A stretch of 64,000 nt of DNA, taken from the NCBI GenBank assembly GCA_029204225.1, contig CM055102.1, forward strand, positions 25,956,922-26,020,921, in the 5' to 3' direction. Positions 24,720-35,525 of this stretch are shown here, in pieces. Below the pieces are notes generated by a model that worked only from the letters and a program-made list of their open reading frames with translations, was not told the origin of the DNA and did not search any database. The position numbers were made by a program, and so were the translations under genes. This DNA comes from Diphasiastrum complanatum. Taxonomy: Eukaryota; Streptophyta; Lycopodiopsida; Lycopodiales; Lycopodiaceae. Position 1 is the first letter of the stretch, and each line of letters opens with the position of its first letter.

Positions 24720-24858
24720 GAGGAGATTTACCCTATATGTAAAACCCCTAATTTTTATTTTCAAAATTTGTAACGATTCTATAAAGCATGAGGAGATTTA
24801 CCCTAGATGTAAAATATCTTTTTTTTTTTTTAAATCGTCAACAATTCTATAAAGCACA
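24720..24858 (+). repeat. Tandem pair of about 70 bp
   Basis: Two adjacent units begin GAGGAGATTTACCCTA and end AACGATTCTATAAAGCA or AACAATTCTATAAAGCA. They differ mainly in a T/A-rich middle. Confidence 0.75.
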
Positions 24859-24894
24859 ACATCCCTTAATAGCATTAGGGCATTAACAAACACA

Positions 24895-25068
24895 TGACTT
24901 AGTGACTTGGTGCAATATAAACCCATGAAAATTCAATTTGACCCTTCTAAACATTGATTTTTATGCTACATAAAGTCTTTGACTTAGTGACTTGTTGGTG
25001 CAATATAAACCGATGAAAATTCAATTTGACCCTTCAAAACATTGATTTTTATGCTGCATAAAGTCTTT
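24895..25068 (+). repeat. Tandem pair of about 87 bp
   Basis: Two nearly identical units start TGACTTAGTGACTTG and contain GAAAATTCAATTTGACCCTT, each ending CATAAAGTCTTT. A three-base insertion distinguishes the second. Confidence 0.8.
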
Positions 25069-25676
25069 ATAGAAGTTGCTTTACAAGGCTTTTAAGCTGA
25101 TGTGCTCAAGCTCCCAGCCTCAAACTACTAGGAGGCTCACATCACTTACAATTCACTTCCAAGGACTTCTTCCATATATGTGAACATATGTTTAGAAGTT
25201 TTTCAATTCATTATAGGAAGCTTAACTTGGCATAGTTGTCCTTATTATGGCTTCAAAAGGTATTTGCAAAAACATCCACATAAAGGGCTTTATGCTAATA
25301 AATATGACAATCTTTTTGGCATAAAGCTCCTAGGCAATTTTGCATAAAGCATAGTATGCCCTAAAGTTAAAGACACTAATCTGCATCATGTTCTTGATTG
25401 ACTTGTGTCAATCAAGCAAGAAAAAAAAATGGCAATAATTAAGGAGATGGCTTTATTGCTTTGAGGGCCCATGCCCAAAAAAAAAATCAACATCAAGGAC
25501 ATGATATGACATTACACAAAGCTCATGCACATTGGAGCATAAATGGTTGTGTCGTGCTTTAAAAATATTCATACTTGTGCCCTCAAGCTACCAACCTCCG
25601 ACAGGGAATTTGAAAAGTGTGACGCCCTCCCACAAGCCTTTACCCCTCACTCAAAATCTTCCTCCACACATGTGGT

Positions 25677-25728
25677 CCCCCCCCCCCCCCCCCCCAAACC
25701 CCCCCCCCCCCCCACCCACCCCCCCTTC
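25677..25728 (+). repeat. Poly-C tract
   Basis: Runs of 19 and 15 C separated by AAA, then CCC-rich sequence. The complement is a long G tract capable of quadruplex formation. Apparent proline-rich frames across it are artefacts. Confidence 0.85.
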
Positions 25729-26570
25729 CTTTTTTTTTTGATGCCATTAGGTCTTTTTCTTTGCCAACCACCAAGTGCCAATAAATTCCAAAGGCGATGG
25801 AGGAAGATTATACCCCCTTGGCCTTTTCTCTAGGGTCAAAAGAAACATTTCCACTTGTCAATGAGAAATGTGAGGTCGAAAGATTGTTGATAGTGTTTTC
25901 AAAAGCCTTTAAAAAAGTATATTATCAAATTCATAACTAAAGTGGAAATTCATTTCATTGTAGAAGAGTCAAATCCATACTATAAAAGTGAGAAAACTTA
26001 CATGACTTCTATAATGCATACATACTCTTTATTGTATGTAGAGGTTGTATTAATTACTACATTAATCAATTTATCATAGAAAATGTTTCCTAAATTTTTT
26101 TTTGATAACACATTGGAGCGTTCATAATGGATAAGAGTAAGTACATCTTTTTAGCGACTTCAATGTTAAGAGAACATTACCTATACTTGGGAAAAAACCT
26201 TTTAACACATGTAAAGGTCAGTAGAAAGACCATTCCGAATTCACTTTATACAACCTGGGCATAGTAAATTTGGATTCCACCTCCAATTAACCCATTTTGT
26301 CATATGATTTTAAACACATGTAAAAGAAATGTAGGAGTCGACTATGTGCCATTAGACATGGCATCGTTTTAGTAACAAAAATTCTTCAAGTCTAGAAATA
26401 AGCTTGGGAAGCATTTGTACAAAATGGCAAAAGAAGTGTCTTGTAAAAAATTTATGTACTAGAAGGGGGTCATCCAAGCCATCATTTCTACTTAGAAAAG
26501 AGTTTTCTAGTTTAATGAACATTCATTTATGGCCCTTTGTCAATGAAATCATCAAGGTTCTATTAGAATA
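25729..26570. other. Unassigned sequence left of the gypsy integrase
   Basis: AT-rich with no continuous frame. It may be decayed gypsy pol, but only the block from 26,575 is readable. Confidence 0.3.
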
Positions 26571-26574
26571 ATTC

Positions 26575-26856
26575 TTCGTCCTCCACCGATTCAGCACGCC
26601 CTATCATCCTCGAGGTAATGGGAAGGCAGAGTCATCCAACAAGATCTTGTGTAGCGTTAATCACGAAAATAGTTGAAGCTAGCAACTCTGATTGGGAACA
26701 TAAGCGACATGCTGTTCTGCGGGCATTCATGATAGCATACAAGGGAAGAATTGATCAGACACCATTTAAGCAAGTTTATGGTCAAGATGTTGTAATGTCA
26801 GTGGAGTTTTTGGTATCATCACTGAGGGTTGCAACCACACAACGTCTTGATGAGTC
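26575..26856 (+). pseudogene. Ty3/gypsy integrase, upstream half
   Basis: The end of an integrase catalytic core: LHRFSTPYHPRGNGKAESSNKI carries the invariant-type Glu. A frameshift follows, then SNSDWEHKRHAVLRAF, TPFKQVYGQDVVM and RLDES. The frame is cut at 26,856 by a solo LTR. It continues on the far side at 28,236 after one copy of the GAGTC target duplication is removed. Domain order and spacing match gypsy integrase. Confidence 0.85.
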
Positions 26857-28230
26857 TGTTGGAAATTAAGCCCACACTTTCCTCCTTGGTGAATGACTAA
26901 TTTCTATTTCATGATTCTTCTTGCATGTTTATTGATCATTGATCTAGGATAAGGTGAAACCAACTTTGGTTCTACGTCTGCTCATATGATACCTGCAAGA
27001 ATCACAAACTTAGACAACCAATGTATTTGAAGAACGTCTACAACGGGTTTCCGATTGATCTCCAGCAAAGGGTAACCAATCCTGTCATAATTTCAAAGTT
27101 CAGATGCCAAGTTTAATAACTTGAAGTCATTAAAGACTTGGCCATCTTCAACCACTTCCACAAAGCTTGCATTTAGAACAGGTCTGCAGAAATACATTAC
27201 TTTTTCAATAGTCTGCAGAAATACACTATGTTTTCAACAGCTTCGGCTTTTTCGCATTTTTTCGAAATGCAATACTTTCATAGTTCAAAAGCTTAACTGT
27301 TTTTAACACATTTTCGCCTCTTTGCGAAAAATGCGAAGAGAGAAAATTCCCAAAGGTCATCTATTTTTCATGCGTTAAGCTGTTTTAAAGACATCACCGT
27401 CTTTTTAGGGCACCTTTGGCTTCTTGCGAAAAATGCGAAGAGAGAGAAAAATCCCGAAGGTCGTCTCAAATAAACGAGGAACATTCCAGCGACGTCCTCG
27501 TCCGTGTCAACGATGCTGAATTATTGACCGTATATACTGTGTACAATCATGACAAAAGCCATATACTTACAAGTACAACGACTTTCCTAATTAGGTGACA
27601 AGCATTCAATGTAATTAATACATGGATGAGATCTATAAATAGATCATCCAAGCACAGATTAGTGGTTGCTCCGTCCATGAGACACATTATTTGAGCATTC
27701 CAATTACGCCATCATTTTTTATTGTAATTGCTATTTTGTATTGTGCTTCAATGGAATATAGCAACAGCTTGCTTTCATCTGTGTACAACGTAGATGAATG
27801 CTTGTTGTGATTGAATGCATTTTCATTGCTGATTGATCACGCTTGTTTACTCACTCTGATCAAAACACGGACATCTACGACTCCTCAGTTTCTGATCAGA
27901 CGATGACTGTCTTTCACGCACGAGGAACTCGCGTTATCATATTGCTCTTCCATTTATTTCAGAACTATACTTCACGTTGAATCCGATTTCAGTAGTACCA
28001 CATACAAATCATCTCTAATCTCTTCGGTGGACTGTACTCTTGTTTCAGAGTATGAATTAATTTTTAAGATCTTGTTGAGCAATTAGAACACTTAAAGTTG
28101 TGATTACATTTAGCATAAGCTGTCTATTAGTCTGTTTTTGCATTTAGCAGCTGATTAAAACGGGAGAGCTGTTCCGCAATATTCCTGCTCTCTTCTCCGT
28201 TCACGTTCTTCTATCTCCCTTGCCCCATCA
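26857..28230 (+). mobile_element. Solo LTR, 1,374 bp, with GAGTC target-site duplication
   Basis: It begins TGTTGGAAATTAAGCCC and ends TTGCCCCATCA. GAGTC lies on both sides (26,852-26,856 and 28,231-28,235). A TATA-like CTATAAATAGATC is at about 27,631. No internal coding sequence, primer-binding site or polypurine tract is present, so it is a solo LTR left by LTR-LTR recombination. Removing it and one GAGTC restores the integrase reading frame of the host gypsy element. Confidence 0.9.
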
Positions 28231-28235
28231 GAGTC

Positions 28236-28560
28236 CAAATCTCTGCAACTACACCATGAGGCTTTACACAAACTTTGTGAAACACGCCTACTGGCTGTGC
28301 ATGCATTGGCAGCTGAGAAGGCATGACGCAAGGCATGGCATGACCATCGATTAGACATGAATGACCTTCATGCCAGAGATTTGGTCCTAATGTATAAAAC
28401 CAAGGCGATCAAGAGAAAATTAAAGCTCACAGGCGAAGGCCTATACCGTATCAAGGAAATTCTCAACCATGGAGCCATGAAACTTGAACATCTTGATGGG
28501 ACACCATTTGATACACCCATCCATGGTAGCCGATTGCATAAATACTGGCCACCACAGTAG
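28236..28560 (+). pseudogene. Gypsy integrase C-terminus, copy 1
   Basis: Continues the integrase frame broken at 26,856. One TGA interrupts AEKA/RKAWHDHRL. Then come DLVLMYKTKAIKRKLKL, GEGLYRIKEILNHGAMKLE, and the terminal LDGTPFDTPIHGSRLHKYW with stop at 28,560. This GPYRV-like ending and the final NGSRLKRY-like block are typical of plant gypsy polyproteins. Confidence 0.85.
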
Positions 28561-28724
28561 CACATATCAAGCCTGATAATGACACGTAGATCACTTACCA
28601 ATGAGATCTTACACTACAAATGGTCATTATAGCAAGGTCCAAGCATGATCCAAATCCAAATGGGATTAAAAAAGTAGTAGAACACCATCTGCCAACAAAT
28701 ATCCTCTAATACAGATTAGATAAA

Positions 28725-29300
28725 TAGATCATCCAAGCACATATTAGTGGTTGCTCCGTCCATGAGACACATTATTTGAGCATTCCAATTATTGTAATTG
28801 CTATTTTGTATTGTGCTTCAATGAAATATAGCAACAACTTGCTTTTATCTGTGTACAACGTAGATGAATGCTTGTTGTGATTGAATGCATTTTCATTGCT
28901 GTTTGATCACGCTTGTTTACTCACTCTGATCAAAACACGGACATCTACGACTCCTCAGTTTCTGATCAGACGATGACTGTCTTTCACGCACGAGGAATTC
29001 GCGTTATCATATTGCTCTTCCATTTATTTCAGAACTATACTTCACGTTGAATCCGATTTCAGTAGTACCACATACAAATAATCTCTAATTTCTTCGGTGG
29101 ACTGTACTCTTGTTTCAGAGTATGAATTAATTTTTAAGATCTTGTTGGGTAATTAGAACACTTAAAGTTGTGATTACATTTAGCATAAGCTGTCTATTAG
29201 ACTGTTTCTGCATTTAGCAGCTGATTAAAACGGGAGAGCTATTTCGCAATATTCCTGCTCTCTTCTCCGTTCACGTTCTTCTATCTCCCTTGCCCCATCA
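28725..29300 (+). mobile_element. Duplicated 3' part of the solo LTR
   Basis: This is the second copy of the solo LTR's right part, ending TTGCCCCATCA at 29,300 and followed again by GAGTC. It arose by the tandem duplication, not by a new insertion. Confidence 0.85.
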
Positions 29301-29630
29301 GAGTCCAAATCTCTACAACTACACCATGAGGCTTTACACAAACTTTGTGAAACACGCCTATTGGCTGTGCATGCATTGGCAGCTGAGAAGGCATGACGCA
29401 AGGCATGGCATGATTATCGATTAGACAAGAATGATCTTCATGTCAGAGATTTGGTCCTAATTTATAAAACCAAGGCGATCAAGAGAAAATTAAAGCTCAC
29501 AGGTGAAGGCCTATACCGTATCAAGGAAATTCTCAACCATGGAGCCATGAAACTTGAACATCTTGATGGGACACCATTTGATACACCCATCCATGGTAGC
29601 CGATTGCATAAGTACTGGCCACCACAGTAG
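29301..29630 (+). pseudogene. Gypsy integrase C-terminus, copy 2
   Basis: Duplicate of 28,231-28,560, with the same TGA within AEKA/RKAWHD and the same end, LHKYW then stop. The stop predates the duplication. Confidence 0.85.
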
Positions 29631-30577
29631 CACATATCAAGCTTGATAATGACACGTAGATCACTTACCAATGAGATCTTACACTACAAATGGTCATTAT
29701 AGCAAGGTCCAAGCATGATCCAAATCCAAATGGGATTAAAAAAGTAGTAGAACACCATTTGCCAACAAATATCCTCTAATAATACAGATCAAACTTGATG
29801 ACCTCAGACAAAATTCACAAAAATAGAGGTAAAAATCATTTAAACTGATGGATCAACTACCAAATTTTCTAAGAACTCTTGTAGGACTCACCATAGCCAG
29901 ATCTGACCCAGATGGACCTACAAAAAACTCTATGAGAGTTACTTGTGAGGGAATAGTAAAATTAGAGCCTTTGTGAGAGTTCAGACAAGCAAAAATTACC
30001 TTCACATGGCATCAAGATCATCATACCAACCTTCGCAATCAGCATAAATGGAATCAAGATAGTGAAATTGACCTGCCCATAAAGTTAGATCTTGAAAATT
30101 TGTTGACGGGAGAAAGTTGGGTGAGAGTTCCCTCCCTGTGAGAGTTCAACTCTCGCATGACCTTCAAAACCCTCGCATGGCAAGCATAACAACTTCTGAA
30201 CTCTCGCCAACTTCTCTGGGGTCTTAGAAAATCATGAAGAAGGTCGCTGCAAAAATTGGTATGGAACTGAGTTGTGGAAAGTGTACTTCTCTTAATACAC
30301 GCTCTAAATTTTCTCTATATAAGTAGGAATATTGAGTCATTTGTCACTTTACCTAGCGAAGCTCTTGCCGAATTTTATCAAAATTTCCAATTGTCTCCAA
30401 ACACTTTCAAATTTCATACACAACATTCTCATTACTTTCTACCACCATATCTAGCTCCATTACCAGCTGTTCCACTCCCATTTCTCCGATATCCACCATT
30501 TTCTTGTTTTTTTTATTTTTTTTTATTTTTTTTTTCACTTTTTCCACCATTTAAGCCTGACAAAATCTAGATTCTAT
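29631..30577 (+). other. Spacer between integrase and the third ORF
   Basis: Non-coding sequence of the gypsy element. It contains repeated short blocks resembling GTGAGAGTT and CTCTCGCATG near 29,930-30,210, and a T-rich tract at 30,500-30,540. Confidence 0.45.
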
Positions 30578-32672
30578 GTGCAATATGATGGTACCACACA
30601 CCATGTGCGGGTAAACTCAACCTTCTTGGCTACCATCAGAGTCGTCTTCAGTGATAGGCCAAAGCCCTCTCACCGCCAAGCCCCTAAAGCCATTTATCCC
30701 TTTTTGGACTCCTCAATGCCCCTAATTCATATGAATGATGGGTATTTGACTGAGGCAATCACTGATCCAGTCCTCCAAGAAGCCGCCCATCTTCTGAGCA
30801 AATTTCTAGCTATTGGAAGTTCGTGCAAGGATCGCATCTCTTCCCTCCTCCTACACAAACTTGTGGAATCTCGCAAGGACTTCCTAGCCAATAAGGTTGT
30901 GTCCTACAATTGGCACGACTTTATCATTTCTGAGCTGAAGAGGGCCATCAACCCCAATGCACGCCAAAAATTTGCCGCTAGGCGCCTTTTCTCTGCCTTG
31001 GCAATCACTCTCCTTGAATAGAAGATTCGGAGATTCCATCACTCCATGGTCCTCACCACAACCATACCATCCACCAACCGTCGACCTCCCACCCTTCCCA
31101 CTAATTCACCATCCACCAAATGTATGCATGAACGTATGCATGACGCCACCTCCTCCACCTCCGATCCTCCATCCAACAACACCCACTGACGTACCAACAC
31201 TACCACCACTTCTTCCACTACTTTCCTATCTCCTCCTACATCTATTTCCCCTATTCCCCCTTTGTCCACAACCATTCTCGCCACCCCTTCCATCACCATT
31301 GCTTCTTCCATTCCCCCCACCTCGCTTGACTCTTCAATAGCCACTCCCCCCATCTCCATCGACCCACAATACTCCTAGTCGTCTTCTAGAACCCTTGCTT
31401 TCATGAATATCATCAGTTTCACACCACCCACCTCTCCCTCCATCCTCGACACCACTCTCCAGTTCTCCATGCCCAACATCGTCTCTTCTTTCGAATAGCC
31501 CATCTCTCCTCCTCTTCACACCTCCGTCTTTCCGTCCACTTCCCCCACTGATCCATCCCTCCAGATGTTGAGTCCGATAAAACATTGGACGATGACGCAT
31601 TAGGATTTGGTACCTCTAGAAATAATGATAGAAGATGACAAACGACGACGATGATGACACTCCACCACGTGCCACATCTCCACTAGGCCTAGTCAGCATC
31701 TCAACATTGGCCGCTCCTTAGGACATCACTGCGGTCTACCAGCACTTGGGCACAATTCTCTAGGGGCTCGTAGCAGCCAAATCTACCTTGGATGTCCGGG
31801 TGGTGGAACTTGCAATCAACAACACCAAGTTGCGTGTGGAGCTTACACAGCTCCGATTGGTGGGCCTGCAAGTGGCGCAACAGCACAAGACAGAGAAAGC
31901 TCAAGTCCAGAAGCTAGAGAAGAACGAGACATGCCTCCATGACTACATAAATTCCCGTTACAAATCTGTGACGGACACGGCCGCCAAGGTCCAAGAAGCC
32001 CAGCAATCTACACAACAGTAGCTGGCCCCACTCCAAGCCTAGTTATTAGTGGCTGAAATGGAGAATCAATGCCTCAGAGCGGAGGTCCAAGCCCTCCAAA
32101 GAGAGAAAGCAGAATGGCTCGTCCAGTCAGTGCCCACAAATAGACCGCTCACCCAACATGAGGCAGAGTTCCTGACCCAGCAGGTGCATCTATTTCGGCA
32201 AACATTGGTGGGCTACCAAGCAGCCTTCAATGGGTATCGCCTTCAAGTCCACAACAAGCTCTCACACGAGTCCTCATGTGGTGGGTGACAGATCACATTC
32301 ACTACCAAGGAAATAAAAGAGAATGAAATCACATGCCTTTTGGCTCTAGCACCACAACCTGCATGTCGGTAGCACATCTTCGAGAAAAATCCGTCGGCCA
32401 TCAGGGCATATGTGTCCAGACCAAGGCAGTTGCGGATCAACCCCCACTACGTCCCCATTCCACGTAGACACAAATGGGAGCGCGGAAAAACTTTGGACCA
32501 AATTACCATCAGGACGCTCAACTGGCCAAAGATTTATTCAGAGCACAGATGGGACACAAACGTAGATGCCAAAAGGGCTCTAGTCCGATTTCATAAGCAA
32601 TATCTCAAGTGCCCGAATCCCAAAGTTCGCACAACTATTGAATTCGCCCACGATCTGGAATTTTTGCTATAG
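30578..32672 (+). pseudogene. Third ORF of the gypsy element, env-like position (broken)
   Basis: Lies between the integrase and the 3' LTR. The first part (30,578-31,021) encodes a 147-residue helical domain with LQEAAHLLSKFLAIGSSCKD and NWHDFIISELKRAI. A Pro/Ser/Thr-rich stretch of several frames follows (31,030-31,600). Then comes a coiled-coil-like region (31,788-32,288; NNTKLRVELTQLRL, ENQCLRAEVQALQREKAEW). A final basic part (32,412-32,672) contains HKWERGKTLDQI. No transmembrane segment or fusion peptide is apparent. Extra ORFs at this position occur in Tat/Athila-like elements. The first domain resembles plant transposon-associated proteins only loosely. At least one frameshift and several stops are present. 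Confidence 0.6.
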
Positions 32673-32733
32673 GTCCCCACCAAATGGGACAATTTTTTGC
32701 CACCACTAATCGATCCAAATAAAGCTATGGCAT

Positions 32734-33370
32734 TGTTGAAGGGTTTTCGGATCTCAAGGCTAACCAAAGGACTTTAGGCCTTTTTGCGGAAATTAAATGT
32801 CACAAGGCCTAATAGTCAAGTTAGTGAATAAAAAGGGCTCCCCCCAAATTTTGAATTTTAAATTAAATAATAAGGGACGTGGAGATTGGCCAATAGAATT
32901 TGAGGCTAAAGCCCTAAAATCCACTATATAGAGTGGTGCTTTGTAGTTCATTTCTTACATTCAATTGAACATTCATGTTCATTTCAATAAAGCAGGTTCA
33001 ACCTCTTACAGATTGAAATCGAATGTCCTTGCTCTTCTTCTTCCTTCCTCCATCTCTCATGCTTATTTGGATTTTCATATTTGTTGGATTTACTAGTTGT
33101 TGGGTTTGATTTTTGTTATACTTTTTGTGAGAGAGAAGAGAAAAAGAAAAAAGTAAGATTTACCTTCAATTGATTAGTGTTAATGGATTGTAGTGTTAAT
33201 GGTTAGAGTTAAATGTGGATCATGAACATGCTATCGCTCTCATGAGAACGAATCTCCGCGTGACAACATGTTAATCCTCGTCATCTCTTGATGCTTGATT
33301 GAGCTTGGACCTAGGTTTGCGGTTAGAATGCATTTAGGCATCTTAGTTTTGCCATGCTAGGATTAGCTTT
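32734..33370 (+). mobile_element. 3' LTR of the plus-strand gypsy element
   Basis: It starts TGTTGAAGGGTTTTCGGATC and matches the reverse complement of the 2,798-3,513 LTR, after an internal deletion of about 100 bp near its start. Shared blocks include GTCAAGTTAGTGAATAAA, a TATA-like CTATATAGAG near 32,923, and the CATGAACATGCTATCGCTCTCATG region. The right edge is approximate. Confidence 0.75.
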
Positions 33371-33436
33371 GCATTATGGATGTGATTTGTGAGAGTTATA
33401 TCCAAAAACGTTCAAAAATGAGTGGGGACTGTATTT

Positions 33437-34050
33437 TTTATTTTTGTAAATTTTTCTACCCTGTTTGATTTATTTTCTCCCAACTTTTCATTTTTTGTAA
33501 TTCAATTTGAATAGCTATGACTGTAGAGCATTGAAAGGGCTTTTTAGACATATAATTTTTTTTGGATTCCGTTAAGTATTGGGCAAGTTACAAATTTTTG
33601 AAGTCGGCAACAAAATTCTGTAAACTGGTCAAATACCAGAAATTTTCTATTATTTTATTTTATTTTTTTGCTCTTTTTGATTCGTCTTTTGCCCAACTTT
33701 TTGTTCTCTGTAATTCAATCTGAATAGGCAAAGTTGTAGAGCATTAAAAGCAATTTGGATATATGATTTTTTTTTTTTCATTTCCTTAAGTATTATTGAG
33801 CAAGTTACAATTTTTGAAGTTGGCAACAAAATTTTGGAAACTTGTCAAAAACCAAAAATTTCCAGATTTTTTGATTTTTATGCTCCGTTTAATTCATTTT
33901 TCACCGGACTTTTTATTCTTTTTAATTTTGAATTGAATAGGTAGGATTGTAGAGCATTGAAAGGGCTTTTTGGAGATAATTTTTTTTTTTTTGCATTTCG
34001 TTAACTATTGAGCAAGTTAAAAATTTTTGAACTTGTCAAAAAAAAAAATT
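33437..34050 (+). repeat. Three diverged tandem units of about 200 bp
   Basis: Each unit carries a TGTAGAGCATTGAAAGG-like block, a T run, GAGCAAGTTA(C/A)AA and a TTGAA(G/C) block, ending near GTCAAAAACCAAAAATTTCC in the middle unit. Approximate starts are 33,437, 33,646 and 33,862. It is non-coding. Confidence 0.75.
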
Positions 34051-34406
34051 GTATCCTTGTCATTAGCTTCAATAATCTACGATGATCAAAATCAGCAAGC
34101 ATTATCTTGGGATCCTTTTGTGGATGGTGCCGACTACCCATTTGTCAATAAACAAGGTTATCATGAATGGCCACCAAACCCATATGGTTATTATTGAAAA
34201 TCTGGCAAGTCTAAGTTTTCGCTAACAAATAAAACATCAGGTTTTATGTAAGCGAATCAATATCTATGCTTTTCCTGTAGCAAGCAATTTTTATTTTTGC
34301 AACTGAATAATCATCTTTTTCCAACTTCGTCACCACACAACATTTCGCAACATTCAAGCGTTGAGGCAGGTGCGGTGGGACCGCCACCAGTTTTGGTGGG
34401 GGATAT
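34051..34406 (+). other. 3' end of an LTR element with polypurine tract
   Basis: The tract GGTGGGGGATAT at about 34,395-34,406 directly precedes an LTR start, marking the 3' end of a plus-strand gypsy-type element. A short frame, SWDPFVDGADYPFVNKQG, is visible near 34,110-34,165. The rest is non-coding. Confidence 0.5.
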
Positions 34407-34980
<574 letters not shown>

Positions 34981-35525
34981 AGGAGAGAACCCTACAGATG
35001 TTTGACAAGCTCGAGGACTAACTACTGGTGGCTAGATTCTATTACATATTATCCATGCTTGGCCCTCCCTAGTCGAATAAATTCCAAACGTGGATTGCCC
35101 AATTTTGGCTAGAGGGTGTCCTTACAATAGTTTTCCCATCGGCCGACGAACACAACTTTGCTACGTAAAACATTCAGCATACAACATGATAGAAAAATAA
35201 CGACTATGTATAATAAGTGTTGTAGTAACAACGACTAGATCACAAGACAGTTGCACCGAGCACACGATCCTACTTAAAGATCCAAGCAATTGCTATCATT
35301 CAAAATACTTTTACTCTCTCTATGATCTCTAACTCTGAGGAGTCAGATACTGAGTTTCGATCTCTCTGATCAGTACTATTCTTCTACATTTATCTCATCT
35401 CTTGGATTAGATGTTTGTCTTTAATCGCTCACTTTCTTATATAGTTGTTTGATGATCTTGTGTTATTCTAATTTTACAATTACAAGATCATTAAAAGTTC
35501 TGTAGTTGATCCGTAGATCGGTTAT
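34981..35525 (-). mobile_element. LTR-like sequence beyond a copia RNase H
   Basis: On the minus strand, CTTGTAATTGTAAAATTAG and the TATA-like CTATATAAGAAAGTGAGCG match the LTR at 15,740. It is likely the 3' LTR of the copia element at 35,526-37,207. The edges were not placed. Confidence 0.55.

Larger units (their letters stand above)
27640..29790 (+). repeat. Tandem duplication of about 1.07 kb
   Basis: Sequence from ATAGATCATCCAAGCACA in the solo LTR through the integrase C-terminus to CCAACAAATATCCTCTAATA occurs twice in direct orientation, offset 1,077 bp. The second copy starts at about 28,725. The copies differ by scattered substitutions and a deletion of about 15 bp near 28,790. The junction carries the short shared sequence ATAAATAGATCATCC. 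Confidence 0.9.

Noticed and set aside
25532-25833. Proline-rich frames over the poly-C tract
   Set aside because: They arise from the C runs alone and have no domain or flanking gene structure.
30274-30570. 98-codon frame upstream of the gypsy third ORF
   Set aside because: It is mostly a T-rich tract giving Phe/Leu runs. A signal peptide or membrane role is not supported.
31039-31600. Minus-strand Gly/Val/Glu-rich frames
   Set aside because: Antisense of the Pro/Ser/Thr-rich linker of the gypsy third ORF.
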